Shown here: one piece after another, positions 28,960-40,918 of the stretch
Position numbering within the stretch: the first letter of the stretch is position 1
Layout of the letters: each line of letters starts with the position of its first letter
NCBI RefSeq assembly: GCF_001425665.1
Contig: NZ_LMCX01000002.1
Coordinates: 682,001-746,000 of the forward strand
Length of the DNA stretch: 64,000 nt
Source of the DNA: Yonghaparkia sp. Root332
GTDB taxonomy: Bacteria > Actinomycetota > Actinomycetes > Actinomycetales > Microbacteriaceae
Direction: 5' to 3'
Notes under the pieces: model-generated
The model's input: the letters and a program-made list of their open reading frames with translations, nothing else
Told to the model about the DNA's origin: nothing
Database searches by the model: none
Program-made: the position numbers and the translations under genes

Positions 28960-29003
28960 GTCTCGACTAGACTTCCACGTCGGCGTGCACCCACGTCGAG
29001 ACC
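28959..29003 (+). promoter_or_regulatory. efp promoter flanked by a 9-base inverted repeat
   Basis: TAGACT (28968-28973) is the -10. It is enclosed by GGTCTCGAC (28959-28967) and GTCGAGACC (28995-29003), exact complements 27 bases apart; CCACGTCG also occurs twice (28976 and 28992). The left arm lies upstream of the predicted start, so the repeat would act as a DNA site for this promoter, or as a hairpin only in read-through RNA from aroQ. Confidence 0.45.
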
Positions 29004-29030
29004 AGCACGGAAACGGATACCCCAACGCTC

Positions 29031-29594
29031 ATGGCCACGACGAACGACATCAAGAACGGCAGCGTTCTCAGCATCGACGGGCAGCTCTGGAACGTGGTCG
29101 AGTTCCAGCACGTCAAGCCCGGCAAGGGGGGCGCGTTCGTGCGCACCAAGATGCGCAACGTCCGCTCGGGCAAGCTCGTCGACAAGACCTTCAACGCCGG
29201 ACTCAAGGTCGACTTCGCGACCGTCGATCGCGGCGACTACCAGTACCTGTACCAGGACGGCGCCGACTTCGTCTTCATGGACACCACGGACTACGACCAG
29301 GTCACGGTTCCGGCCGCGATCGTCGGCGACGCCAAGAACTTCATGCTCGAGAATCAGATGGTCACGATCGCGATGCACGAGGGCGAGGCGCTCTACGTCG
29401 AGCTGCCCGCCTCGGTCGTGCTCGAGGTGACCTACACCGAGCCGGGCCTGCAGGGCGACCGCTCGACCGGCGGCACCAAGCCCGCGACGGTCGAGACCGG
29501 CTATGAGATCCAGGTGCCCCTCTTCCTCGAGACCGGCACCAAGGTCAAGGTCGACACGCGATCCGGGGACTACCTCGGCCGCGTCACCGAGTAG
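29031..29594 (+). CDS. efp: Elongation factor P
   Basis: 187 residues, three-domain tRNA mimic that relieves ribosome stalling at polyproline. Residue K32 sits at the tip of the domain I loop KPGKGGAF, the site that is modified in some bacteria. Domain II/III hallmarks: [17 protein letters not shown] and [28 protein letters not shown]. Abuts nusB with no spacer. Confidence 0.98.
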   Translation: MATTNDIKNGSVLSIDGQLWNVVEFQHVKPGKGGAFVRTKMRNVRSGKLVDKTFNAGLKVDFATVDRGDYQYLYQDGADFVFMDTTDYDQVTVPAAIVGDAKNFMLENQMVTIAMHEGEALYVELPASVVLEVTYTEPGLQGDRSTGGTKPATVETGYEIQVPLFLETGTKVKVDTRSGDYLGRVTE

Positions 29595-30020
29595 GTGGGC
29601 GCCCGCACGAAGGCCCGCAAGCGGGCCCTCGACATGCTCTTCATCGCCGACGTCCGGCAGTCGTCGCTCGACGAGATCCTCCGCGAGGAGGGCGAGCGGG
29701 CGGCCGCCCAGCCGCAGCGCTCGTCGAGCTGGCCGTACGCCTATGACATCGTGCGCGGCGTCGCCGACAACGCGGTCGCGATCGACCGGCTGATCGAATC
29801 GCACGCCGTCGGATGGACCCTCGGCCGCATGCCCGCCGTCGACCGCGCCATCCTGCGCGTCGCGGTATGGGAGCTCGTGCACAACCCCGACGTGCCCGCG
29901 GCGGTCGCGATCGACGAGGCGGTGGAGTTCGCGACCGTGCTCTCCACCGACGAGTCGTCGGGCTTCGTCAACGGCGTGCTCGGCGCGATCGCCGACGACC
30001 TGCACCGCTCGGCCTCCTAG
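29595..30020 (+). CDS. nusB: Transcription antitermination factor NusB
   Basis: 141 residues, all-helical RNA-binding factor that with S10 and other Nus proteins promotes rRNA antitermination. Typical stretches: ARKRALDMLFIADVRQ, TLGRMPAVDRAILRVAVWEL, VAIDEAVEFATVLSTDESSGFVNGVLGAI. GTG 29595 follows the efp stop directly. Last gene before the ssu insertion. Confidence 0.96.
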   Translation: MGARTKARKRALDMLFIADVRQSSLDEILREEGERAAAQPQRSSSWPYAYDIVRGVADNAVAIDRLIESHAVGWTLGRMPAVDRAILRVAVWELVHNPDVPAAVAIDEAVEFATVLSTDESSGFVNGVLGAIADDLHRSAS

Positions 30021-30070
30021 CGGCGCGCCCGCGACGCGACGGGGGCACTGCCACCGGGGCGGATCCGCGA

Positions 30071-30161
30071 GGCGTCATCGCGACGGAATGTGACGCCGTG
30101 TGTCGTCGCGTTTCCCCGCGTTGCGACCGCCTTTGTCACGGTCACGAGGCATCCGTACCGT
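30071..30161 (+). promoter_or_regulatory. Promoter and inverted repeat upstream of the ssu operon
   Basis: TTGTCA (30133-30138), a 17-base spacer and TACCGT (30156-30161) make the best -35/-10 pair seen in the window; the predicted start (about 30168) falls at the ATG (30169), so the mRNA would be leaderless. Upstream, GGCGTCA (30071-30077) and TGACGCC (30091-30097) form an inverted repeat 13 bases apart, a candidate operator for sulfur control or a weak nusB hairpin. Confidence 0.55.
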
Positions 30162-30168
30162 GAAACGC

Positions 30169-30984
30169 ATGACCTCGACCGCGATCGCTCCCGCGCAGAT
30201 GACCCCGGCCCTGCCGGTGTCGCTCAACGGCGTCGGCCGCTCCTTCCCGGGAGCGCCGGGCGAGCCCGAGAGGCTCGTGCTGCGCGACGTCGAGCTGAAG
30301 ATCGCCCCCGGTGAGATCGTCGCGCTCCTCGGTCCCTCCGGTTGCGGCAAGTCCACGCTGCTGCGGCAGATCTCCGGTCTCGACCGCCCGACGTCGGGCA
30401 CGCTCACGATCGACGGCACGCGGATCGCCGCCGCCGACCAGCGCTGCGCCGTCGCGTTCCAGGAGCCCCGGCTTCTCCCGTGGCGCACCGTCGCTCGCAA
30501 CATCGAGCTGGGTCTCCCGCGCGGCACCGACCGCGCCGTCGGTCGCGCCCGCGTCGCCCAGCTGCTCGAGCTCGTCCAGCTCTCGCACGCCGCCGACCTG
30601 AAGCCTCGCCAGATCTCCGGCGGCATGGCCCAGCGCGTCTCCCTCGCCCGCGCGCTCGCCCGCAACCCGGGGGTCCTCCTGCTCGACGAGCCGTTCGGCG
30701 CCCTCGACGCGCTCACGCGCCTGACGATGCAGGACCTCCTCGTGGACATCCACCGTGCCGAGCCCACGACCATCGTGCTGGTGACGCACGACGTCGACGA
30801 GGCGCTCACCCTCGCCGATCGCATCGTCCTCCTGGGCACGCGCTTCGACCGCCCGGGCGCGACCATCAGCCGCATCCTCGAGGTCCCCGGCACGCGCCCG
30901 CGCGACCGCGCCTCGACGGTGCTCGCGCGCCTCCGGGCGCAGCTGCTCGACGCCCTCGGGGTCCCGAGCCACCACGACCGCTAG
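30169..30984 (+). CDS. ssuB: ABC transporter ATPase, sulfonate/nitrate/taurine type (SsuB-like)
   Basis: 271 residues. Walker A GPSGCGKS at 55-62, Q-loop FQEPRLLPWRTV, signature ISGGMAQR at 149-156, Walker B LLLDEP and H-loop VTHDVDEAL. The QEPRLLPW wording is typical of the SsuB/TauB/NrtD subfamily. It powers import together with the next two genes. ATG 30169 fits the leaderless promoter; a GTG three codons earlier is possible. Sulfonate is the best substrate guess; taurine or another organosulfur or organonitrogen compound cannot be excluded. Confidence 0.9.
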   Translation: MTSTAIAPAQMTPALPVSLNGVGRSFPGAPGEPERLVLRDVELKIAPGEIVALLGPSGCGKSTLLRQISGLDRPTSGTLTIDGTRIAAADQRCAVAFQEPRLLPWRTVARNIELGLPRGTDRAVGRARVAQLLELVQLSHAADLKPRQISGGMAQRVSLARALARNPGVLLLDEPFGALDALTRLTMQDLLVDIHRAEPTTIVLVTHDVDEALTLADRIVLLGTRFDRPGATISRILEVPGTRPRDRASTVLARLRAQLLDALGVPSHHDR

Positions 30985-31056
30985 ACCGCACGACCGCACC
31001 ATCCCACCCCACACCACCACCGCCGGTCGCTCGACCGACAACCGAAAGGCACCACG

Positions 31057-32085
31057 ATGACCACCCGCTCCCGTCTGACCCTGCTCACCGCGACGCTCGC
31101 CGCGGCGGCCATGGCCATGACCGGCTGCGTCGCGGGGGAGGGGGCCGCTGCTCCTGAGCCGACCGAGGGCGCAGAGTGGTCATCGACCGAGCTGACGCTC
31201 GACTTCGCGACCTACAACCCGCTGAGCCTCATCATCAAGGAGCAGGGCTGGCTGGAGGACCAGCTCGGCGACGACGTCACCGTCACGTGGGTCCAGTCGG
31301 CCGGCTCGAACAAGGCCAACGAGGCGCTGCGCGCCGGCGCCATCGACGTCGGCTCGACCGCCGGCTCGGCCGCGCTCCTCGCGCGGTCGAACGGCAGCCC
31401 CATCCAGGTGATCGACATCTACACGCAGCCCAACTGGTCCGCGATCCTCGTGCCGACCGGCTCCGACATCGATGAGGTCTCCGACCTCGCCGGCCGCACG
31501 GTCGCCGCCACGAAGGGCACCGACCCGTACTTCTTCCTCCTGCAGGCGCTGCAGGAGGCGGGCCTGTCGCTCTCCGACATCAACCTGCAGAACCTGCAGC
31601 ACGCCGACGGCAAGACGGCCCTCGAGACCGGCGCCGTCGACGCGTGGTCGGGCCTCGACCCGTTGCTGTCGACCTCCGTCGCGAACGGCGCCGCCGAGAT
31701 CATCTACGACAACGTCGACTTCAACTCCTACGGCTTCCTCAACGCCACAGAGGACTTCATCACCAACCACCCCGACCTCGCGCAGCTCGTCGTGAACGCC
31801 TACGAGAAGGCGCGCGCCTGGGCGCTGGAGAACCCGGAGGAGACCGCGGCGATCCTCGCCGAGGTCGCGGGCATCGACGTCGCGATCGCCGAAGCCACGA
31901 TCGAGCGCACCGTGATCGATATCGACAACGTCCCCGGCGACGCTCAGCGCGACGTTCTCGAGATCATCGGCCCGATCTTCGTCGAGAGCGGCGACGTCGC
32001 CGGCCAGGAGCAGATCGATGCGGCGCTCGAGTCGCTCTTCAACGACGAGTTCGCCACGGCCGCCGACCCGGACGAGGTCGGCTGA
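31057..32085 (+). CDS. ssuA: Substrate-binding lipoprotein of the sulfonate-type ABC importer (SsuA-like)
   Basis: 342 residues. Signal peptide with lipobox MTGC, lipidated at C24, then a short linker and a periplasmic-binding fold: LDFATYNPLSLIIKEQGWLE, VQSAGSNKANEALRAGAIDVGSTAGSAALLA, and TVAATKGTDPYFFLLQALQEAGL, the SsuA/NMT1-like pattern. It captures the substrate at the outer face of the membrane. Located 72 bases after ssuB with SD-like GAAAGG; the permease gene follows after two bases. Confidence 0.9.
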   Translation: MTTRSRLTLLTATLAAAAMAMTGCVAGEGAAAPEPTEGAEWSSTELTLDFATYNPLSLIIKEQGWLEDQLGDDVTVTWVQSAGSNKANEALRAGAIDVGSTAGSAALLARSNGSPIQVIDIYTQPNWSAILVPTGSDIDEVSDLAGRTVAATKGTDPYFFLLQALQEAGLSLSDINLQNLQHADGKTALETGAVDAWSGLDPLLSTSVANGAAEIIYDNVDFNSYGFLNATEDFITNHPDLAQLVVNAYEKARAWALENPEETAAILAEVAGIDVAIAEATIERTVIDIDNVPGDAQRDVLEIIGPIFVESGDVAGQEQIDAALESLFNDEFATAADPDEVG

Positions 32086-32087
32086 GC

Positions 32088-33029
32088 ATGAGCTTCGACG
32101 AGCGCGGCGGCGCTCCGGTCTCGCGCCCCTCCACCACGGAGGGGCGCGAAGCCGCGTCGCGAGAACCGGCCGACGGGGAACGTGCGAACGCCGGCCGTCG
32201 GGTGACGCTGTTCGGCTGGGCCGGATTCGAAGGGTTCTCCGCCGCGGGGACGGGCTTGGGCCGTGGAGGGGCCGGTCGCGTGAGCGTCGGCACCGTCCTG
32301 CTCGGACTCGTGGTTCCGGGCGTCCTTCTCCTCGTCTGGCTGCTCGCGTCCGAGCTGACGCCGATCCCCGACTACCTCCTGCCGTCGCCCGCGCAGGTCG
32401 TGGGTGCAGGGGTCGAGCTCGCGAATCAGGGCCTGCTCGGCACGTACATCCTCATCTCGCTCCAGCGCGTGCTCCTGGGCTTCGCGATCGGCGCGAGCAT
32501 CGGTCTCGCGCTCGGTGCGGTCGTCGGGCTCTCGGGGGTCGCCGACCGGATGCTCGCGCCCACGCTCGGCGCGATCCGAGCCGTGCCGTCGCTCGCGTGG
32601 CTGCCGCTGCTCACGGTGTTCCTCGGCATCTTCGAGACGCCCAAGATCACGCTCATCGCGATCGGCGCCGCGTTCCCCGTCTACACGACGGTCTCGGCCG
32701 CGCTCCGTCACGTGGACCCCCACCTCGTCGAGGCCGGGCGCGCTTTCGGGCTCGGACGTCTGGCGCTCCTGACGACGGTGCAGCTGCCGGCCGTCGTGCC
32801 GTCCGTCATCTCCGGTCTGCGGCTCGCTCTCGCGCAGGCGTGGCTGTTCCTCGTGGCGGCCGAGCTGCTGGCCTCCTCGATGGGTCTCGGCTTCCTGCTC
32901 ACCGACTCGGCGAACAACGGTCGCACCGACCGCATCTTCCTCGCGATCCTGCTCCTGGCGATCCTCGGCAAGACCTCCGACGCCCTCGTCGGTCTGGGGG
33001 AGAGGGCCCTGCTCAAGCGCTGGAGCTGA
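32088..33029 (+). CDS. ssuC: Permease of the sulfonate-type ABC importer (SsuC-like)
   Basis: 313 residues, BPD-type inner-membrane permease with about six helices from residue 67 onward. The EAA loop for docking the ATPase is EAGRAFGLGRLALLTTVQLP. An unusually long soluble N-terminus (about 65 residues, Gly/Arg/Glu-rich) precedes the first helix; the GTG at about 32281 (VSVGTVLLGLVVPG) would give a conventional length, so the start is uncertain. ATG 32088 is 2 bases after ssuA. Completes the order ssuB-A-C; no monooxygenase (SsuD/E) is adjacent. Confidence 0.88.
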   Translation: MSFDERGGAPVSRPSTTEGREAASREPADGERANAGRRVTLFGWAGFEGFSAAGTGLGRGGAGRVSVGTVLLGLVVPGVLLLVWLLASELTPIPDYLLPSPAQVVGAGVELANQGLLGTYILISLQRVLLGFAIGASIGLALGAVVGLSGVADRMLAPTLGAIRAVPSLAWLPLLTVFLGIFETPKITLIAIGAAFPVYTTVSAALRHVDPHLVEAGRAFGLGRLALLTTVQLPAVVPSVISGLRLALAQAWLFLVAAELLASSMGLGFLLTDSANNGRTDRIFLAILLLAILGKTSDALVGLGERALLKRWS

Positions 33030-33035
33030 CCCGCT

Positions 33036-33092
33036 AGACTGAGCACGTTCGACCTGCTTTAAGCACCGTCCTGTGAGGCGGGGAAGGAGGTC
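33036..33092 (+). promoter_or_regulatory. pyr operon promoter and PyrR-binding leader
   Basis: TAGACT (33036-33041) is the -10; the transcript should start near 33048. The leader matches the PyrR-binding element: CTTTAAG, then CCGTCCTGTGAGGCGG, then GGAAGGAGG. Arms GACCTGCTT (33051-33059) and AAGGAGGTC (33084-33092) pair with one mismatch, with inner CCG/CGG, so the SD AAGGAGG of pyrR lies inside the stem. PyrR with UMP would stabilise it and block ribosome entry, a translational switch known from actinobacteria, rather than the attenuator of Bacillus. Confidence 0.8.
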
Positions 33093-33096
33093 AGGA

Positions 33097-33627
33097 GTGA
33101 CAGCACGCATCGTGCTCCACGACGCTGACATCACGCGCGCTCTGCGCCGCATCGCCCATGAGGTGCTGGAATCCCGGCGGGGCGATGGCCGGCTCGTCTT
33201 CCTCGGCATCCCGACGCGAGGCACGGTTCTCGCCGAGCGGATCCAGCGAATCGTCGATGAGATCGAGCCGGGCACCTCGAGCGTCGGCTCGCTCGACATC
33301 ACGCTCTACCGCGACGACCTCGCCCGCACGCCGACGCGGGCGCCCGCACCGACGCGCATCCCCGACGAGGGCATCGACGACGCGATCGTCGTCCTCGTGG
33401 ACGACGTGCTCTACTCGGGCCGCACCGTGCGCGCCGCGCTCGACGCCCTCGCCGACCACGGCCGGCCCCGGGCCGTGCGCCTCGCGGTTCTCGTCGACCG
33501 CGGCCACCGGGAGCTGCCCATCCGCGCCGACTTCGTCGGCAAGAACCTACCGAGCTCGATGAGCGAGCGCGTGAGCGTGAGACTCGCCGACGTCGACGGC
33601 GTCGAGGAGGTGACGATCGAGCCGTGA
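33097..33627 (+). CDS. pyrR: Bifunctional pyr operon regulator / uracil phosphoribosyltransferase PyrR
   Basis: 176 residues, phosphoribosyltransferase fold. PRPP-binding motif [13 protein letters not shown] at 98-110; the flexible-loop and RNA-binding face include [22 protein letters not shown] and [11 protein letters not shown]. It binds the leader just upstream in response to UMP/UTP and can also make UMP from uracil. GTG 33097 is preceded by the strong SD that the leader can hide. Overlaps pyrB by 4 bases. Confidence 0.96.
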   Translation: MTARIVLHDADITRALRRIAHEVLESRRGDGRLVFLGIPTRGTVLAERIQRIVDEIEPGTSSVGSLDITLYRDDLARTPTRAPAPTRIPDEGIDDAIVVLVDDVLYSGRTVRAALDALADHGRPRAVRLAVLVDRGHRELPIRADFVGKNLPSSMSERVSVRLADVDGVEEVTIEP

Positions 33628-34577
33628 AGCATCTTCTGAGCACTCGCGACCTCGACCGCGCGACGGCCGTGAGCATCCTCGACATCGCGGAGGACATGGC
33701 ACGGACCGCCGACCGCGAGGTGCGCAAGCTGCCGACTCTGCGCGGGAAGACGGTCGTCAACCTGTTCTTCGAGGACTCCACGCGCACGCGCCTGTCGTTC
33801 GAGTCGGCCGCCAAACGCCTGAGCGCCGACGTCATCACCTTCAGCGCGAAGGGCTCGAGCGTCTCCAAGGGCGAGAGCCTCAAGGACACCGCGCAGACGC
33901 TGCAGGCGATGGGCGCCGACGCGATCGTCGTGCGGCACCACGGCTCGGGCGCCGCCCACCTGCTCGCCCACGCCGGTTGGATCGACGCGCACGTGCTCAA
34001 CGCCGGCGACGGCACGCACGAGCACCCGACGCAGGCGCTCCTCGACGCCTTCACGATGCGGCAGCGGCGTTACGGCGCCGACTCCCGCGAGCGCGACCTC
34101 GCCGGGATGCGCGTCGTCATCGTCGGCGACGTCGTGCACTCGCGGGTCGCGCGCTCGAACGTGTGGCTGCTGTCGACGCTCGGCGCCGAGGTGCACCTCG
34201 TCGCGCCCCGCACGCTCCTGCCGAGCGGCGTCGAGACCTGGCCCGTCACGGTGCACGAGCACCTCGAGCCGGCGCTCGCGCTCGGCCCCGACGTCGTCAT
34301 GATGCTGCGCATCCAGCAGGAGCGCATGCACGCCGCCTTCTTCCCCTCCGGCCGCGAGTACGCGCGCGAGTGGGGGCTCACGGCCGAGCGGTTCGCCCTC
34401 CTCGGCCCCGATACGATGGTGATGCACCCCGGCCCGATGAATCGGGGGCTGGAGATCTCGTCCGCGGCCGCCGACTCTTCGGCGTCGACGGTGCTCGCTC
34501 AAGTCACGAACGGGGTGTTCATCCGCATGGCAGTGCTCTACCTCCTCGTCGCCGGATCGTCGGAGGAGCGGGCATGA
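33624..34577 (+). CDS. pyrB: Aspartate carbamoyltransferase catalytic subunit
   Basis: 317 residues. Joins carbamoyl phosphate and aspartate, the committed step to UMP. STRTR carbamoyl-phosphate motif at 52-56 ([13 protein letters not shown]), [12 protein letters not shown], the HHGSGAAH loop, [17 protein letters not shown], and [11 protein letters not shown] near the C-terminus. No pyrI regulatory chain is present, as usual outside enterobacteria. GTG 33624 overlaps pyrR; the stop overlaps pyrC. Confidence 0.98.
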   Translation: MKHLLSTRDLDRATAVSILDIAEDMARTADREVRKLPTLRGKTVVNLFFEDSTRTRLSFESAAKRLSADVITFSAKGSSVSKGESLKDTAQTLQAMGADAIVVRHHGSGAAHLLAHAGWIDAHVLNAGDGTHEHPTQALLDAFTMRQRRYGADSRERDLAGMRVVIVGDVVHSRVARSNVWLLSTLGAEVHLVAPRTLLPSGVETWPVTVHEHLEPALALGPDVVMMLRIQQERMHAAFFPSGREYAREWGLTAERFALLGPDTMVMHPGPMNRGLEISSAAADSSASTVLAQVTNGVFIRMAVLYLLVAGSSEERA

Positions 34578-35914
34578 CCGGTCTGCTGATCCGCGGCGCG
34601 ACCCTCCTGGGCGAGACGCGGGAGGATATCCGGATCCGCGGCGGCCGGATCGCCGCGACGGGCCGCCTGACCCCCGAGCTCGACGAGCGCGTGATCGACG
34701 CCGACGGCCTCGTCGCGCTCCCCGGCCTCGTCGACCTCCACACCCACCTGCGCGAGCCCGGGGGCGAGGCCAGCGAGACGGTGCTCACCGGAACCCGAGC
34801 CGCGGCCGCGGGCGGCTTCACCGCCGTCTTCGCGATGGCGAACACCTCGCCCGTCGCCGACACCGCGGGCGTCGTCGAGCAGGTGCACGCTCTGGGCCTG
34901 CAGCACGGGTACGCGACCGTGCGCCCGATCGGCGCGGTCACCGTCGGCCTCGAGGGCGAGCGGCTGAGCGAGATCGGCGCGATGGCGCGGTCGCGCGCGA
35001 GCGTGCGCGTCTTCAGCGACGACGGGAGGTGCGTCCACGACGCGCTCCTCATGCGCCGCGCGCTCGAGTACGTCGCGACCTTCGACGGCGTCATCGCCCA
35101 GCACGCGCAGGAGCCCCGCCTGACCGAGGGCGCCCAGATGAACGAGGGCGCGCTCTCGGGCGAGCTCGGCCTCGCCGGCTGGCCCGCCGTCGCCGAGGAG
35201 TCGATCATCGCCCGCGACGTCCTCCTCGCCCAGCACACGGGAGCGCGCCTGCACGTCTGCCACCTCTCGACCGCGGGCAGCGTCGAGGTGATCCGCTGGG
35301 CGAAGGCCCGCGGCATCGCCGTGACCGCGGAGGTCACCCCGCACCACCTGCTGCTCACCGAGGACCTCGCGCGCGGCTACGACGCCCGCTTCAAGGTCAA
35401 CCCGCCGCTGCGCCGCGACGACGACGTGCGCGCCCTGCGCGAGGCGCTCGCCGACGGCACGATCGACATCGTCGCGACCGACCACGCCCCGCACCCCGCC
35501 GAGGCGAAGGAGTGCACGTGGGCTGAGGCGGCCTTCGGCATGGTCGGCCTGGAATCGGCCGTGCCCGTCCTGCAGACGACCATGATCGAGACGGGGATGC
35601 TCGGCTGGGAGGATCTCGCCCGCGTCATGTCGAGCGCTCCCGCGGCCATCGGGCGCCTCGACGGCTACGCCGACCCGCTCACCGAGGGCGCGCCGGCGAA
35701 CGTGACGCTCGTCGATCCCGCCGCCCGACGCACCTGGTCGACCGACGATCTGCGCGGCCGCTCGAGGAACACGCCGTACACGGGCGTCGAGCTCGCCGGC
35801 ACCATCGTCGCGACCGTCCACGGGGGAGTCGCCACGGTGCTCGACGGCGACCTCCGCCCCGCCGACGAGGTCGTCGCCGCCTGGGCCGGCCTCCGGGAGG
35901 ACGCCCGTGGATAG
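34574..35914 (+). CDS. pyrC: Dihydroorotase (class I)
   Basis: 446 residues, amidohydrolase closing carbamoyl aspartate to dihydroorotate. [12 protein letters not shown] with the metal-binding histidines, FSDDG with the bridging aspartate that replaces the carboxylated lysine in class I enzymes, [22 protein letters not shown], and TDHAPH. Length fits class I. ATG 34574 overlaps the pyrB stop; the last 8 bases overlap the next gene. Confidence 0.97.
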   Translation: MTGLLIRGATLLGETREDIRIRGGRIAATGRLTPELDERVIDADGLVALPGLVDLHTHLREPGGEASETVLTGTRAAAAGGFTAVFAMANTSPVADTAGVVEQVHALGLQHGYATVRPIGAVTVGLEGERLSEIGAMARSRASVRVFSDDGRCVHDALLMRRALEYVATFDGVIAQHAQEPRLTEGAQMNEGALSGELGLAGWPAVAEESIIARDVLLAQHTGARLHVCHLSTAGSVEVIRWAKARGIAVTAEVTPHHLLLTEDLARGYDARFKVNPPLRRDDDVRALREALADGTIDIVATDHAPHPAEAKECTWAEAAFGMVGLESAVPVLQTTMIETGMLGWEDLARVMSSAPAAIGRLDGYADPLTEGAPANVTLVDPAARRTWSTDDLRGRSRNTPYTGVELAGTIVATVHGGVATVLDGDLRPADEVVAAWAGLREDARG

Positions 35915-36458
35915 AGGCGTCTCGACCGCGATCATCGTCGCCATCATCCTCCTGGCGCTCGCGCTCATGCTGCTCGGCTGGCGGCGGCGCGCGGCCCGGC
36001 AGGGCGACATCGGCGCGCCGCGGCCCGTTCCTGCGACGATCGGCGAGGCGAGCATCCGCGTGCCCGTTCTGTACGTCGCGACGACGCGCGCGGGCGACCC
36101 GCTCGACCGCGTCGCGGTGCACGGTCTCGGGTTCCGCGCGCGCGGCGAGGTCGCCGTGCACCCCGAGGGCGCCGTCATCGCCATCGACGGTCGCGAGCCC
36201 TGGCTCGTCGCCCGAGCGGACGTCCGCGGCTCGGGCCGCGCCACCTGGACCATCGACCGAGTCGTCGAGGAGGGCGGGCTCGTCATGCTCGCCTGGCGCC
36301 TCGGCGACGCCGAGGTCGACAGCTACTTCCGCGTCACCGACGCTCGGGCGATCGACGCCACGGACGAGCTGCTCGCCGCCCTGGCGACGCTCGCGCCGAG
36401 CATCCCGCCCGAGGAATCGCCGGAGACGCCCGCCCCGACAGAAAGGCACCCCTCGTGA
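35907..36458 (+). CDS. PH-like domain membrane protein of the pyr operon
   Basis: 183 residues. One N-terminal transmembrane helix (about 5-25, [20 protein letters not shown]), a basic stop WRRRAARQG, then a beta-rich cytoplasmic domain ([37 protein letters not shown] and on) and a Pro/Glu tail. The same kind of protein lies between pyrC and carA in many actinobacteria and is named for a PH-like domain; its role is unknown. Constant position suggests a link with pyrimidine synthesis or carbamoyl phosphate use. GTG 35907 overlaps pyrC by 8 bases; the stop overlaps carA by 4. Confidence 0.82.
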   Translation: MDRGVSTAIIVAIILLALALMLLGWRRRAARQGDIGAPRPVPATIGEASIRVPVLYVATTRAGDPLDRVAVHGLGFRARGEVAVHPEGAVIAIDGREPWLVARADVRGSGRATWTIDRVVEEGGLVMLAWRLGDAEVDSYFRVTDARAIDATDELLAALATLAPSIPPEESPETPAPTERHPS

Positions 36459-37618
36459 CCCACGCTCCCGCCTACCTCGTGCTCGAGGACGGCACCCGCT
36501 ACCGGGGCCGCGCGTACGGCGCCCGCGGCCGCGCGCTCGGCGAGGCCGTCTTCGCGACCGGCATGAGCGGCTACCAGGAGACCCTGACCGACCCCAGCTA
36601 CGCCGGCCAGATCGTCGTGCAGACCGCGCCGCACATCGGCAACACGGGAATGAACGACGAGGACCCGGAGAGCCGCCGCATCTGGGTCGACGGCTACGTC
36701 GTCCGCGACCCCTCGCGCATCGTCTCGAACCACCGCGCGCAGCGCAGCCTCGACGACGAGCTCGAGGCCCAGGGCATCGTGGGCATCAGCGGCATCGACA
36801 CGCGCGCGCTGACGCGCCGACTGCGGGATGCGGGCGTCATGCGCGCGGGGATCTTCTCCGGCGACGACGCGGCCCTCGACCCCGACGCCCAGCTCGCGGA
36901 GGTCCGCGCGAGCGCGGCGATGAGCGGCCGCAGCCTGTCGGCGGAGGTCTCGGTCGACGAGGCGATGGTCGTGCCCGCCGTCGGCGAGAGCATCGGGCGC
37001 CTCGCGGTGCTCGACCTGGGCGTGAAGGCCTCGACGCTGCGCCACCTCGCCGAGCGCGGCTTCGAGGTGCACGTGCTGCCGCAGTCGACGACGATCGACG
37101 AGCTGCGCGCCCTGGACCCCGTCGCGGTGTTCTACTCCAACGGCCCCGGCGACCCCGCCGCGAGCGACGCCCACGTGAGCCTGCTGCAGGACGTCCTGAA
37201 GGACGGGACGCCCTTCTTCGGCATCTGCTTCGGCAACCAGCTGCTCGGCCGCGCCCTCGGCTTCGGCACCTACAAGCTGCCCTTCGGCCACCGCGGCATC
37301 AATCAGCCGGTGCTCGACAAGCAGACCGGCCGCATCGAGATCACCGCCCACAACCACGGCTTCGCCGTCGACGCGCCCGTCGAGGGCGTCGTGGACAGCC
37401 CCGCCGGCTTCGGCCGCGTCGAGGTGAGCCACGTGGGCCTCAACGACCAGGTGGTCGAGGGCCTGCGGGCGCTCGACATCCCGGCCTTCTCGGTGCAGTA
37501 CCACCCCGAGGCGGCCGCCGGCCCGCACGACTCCACCTACCTCTTCGACCGCTTCCGCGAGGTCGTGCTCGAGCACGTCGGCCGCGCGGCGGAGCGCGAC
37601 GACCAGAAGGACGCCTGA
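36455..37618 (+). CDS. carA: Carbamoyl-phosphate synthase small (glutaminase) subunit
   Basis: 387 residues. Hydrolyses glutamine and sends ammonia to CarB. N-terminal domain [20 protein letters not shown] and [19 protein letters not shown]; class I amidotransferase domain with nucleophile C258 ([12 protein letters not shown]) and [13 protein letters not shown] carrying the His and Glu. GTG 36455 overlaps the preceding gene; carB follows after 3 bases. Confidence 0.98.
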   Translation: MTHAPAYLVLEDGTRYRGRAYGARGRALGEAVFATGMSGYQETLTDPSYAGQIVVQTAPHIGNTGMNDEDPESRRIWVDGYVVRDPSRIVSNHRAQRSLDDELEAQGIVGISGIDTRALTRRLRDAGVMRAGIFSGDDAALDPDAQLAEVRASAAMSGRSLSAEVSVDEAMVVPAVGESIGRLAVLDLGVKASTLRHLAERGFEVHVLPQSTTIDELRALDPVAVFYSNGPGDPAASDAHVSLLQDVLKDGTPFFGICFGNQLLGRALGFGTYKLPFGHRGINQPVLDKQTGRIEITAHNHGFAVDAPVEGVVDSPAGFGRVEVSHVGLNDQVVEGLRALDIPAFSVQYHPEAAAGPHDSTYLFDRFREVVLEHVGRAAERDDQKDA

Positions 37619-37621
37619 GAC

Positions 37622-40914
<3,293 letters not shown>

Positions 40915-40918
<4 letters not shown>

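Noticed and set aside
30021-33029. ssuBAC as a recent mobile insertion
   Set aside because: There are no flanking direct repeats, integrase, transposase or tRNA, and codon use looks like the neighbours, so only an insertion relative to common gene order can be claimed.
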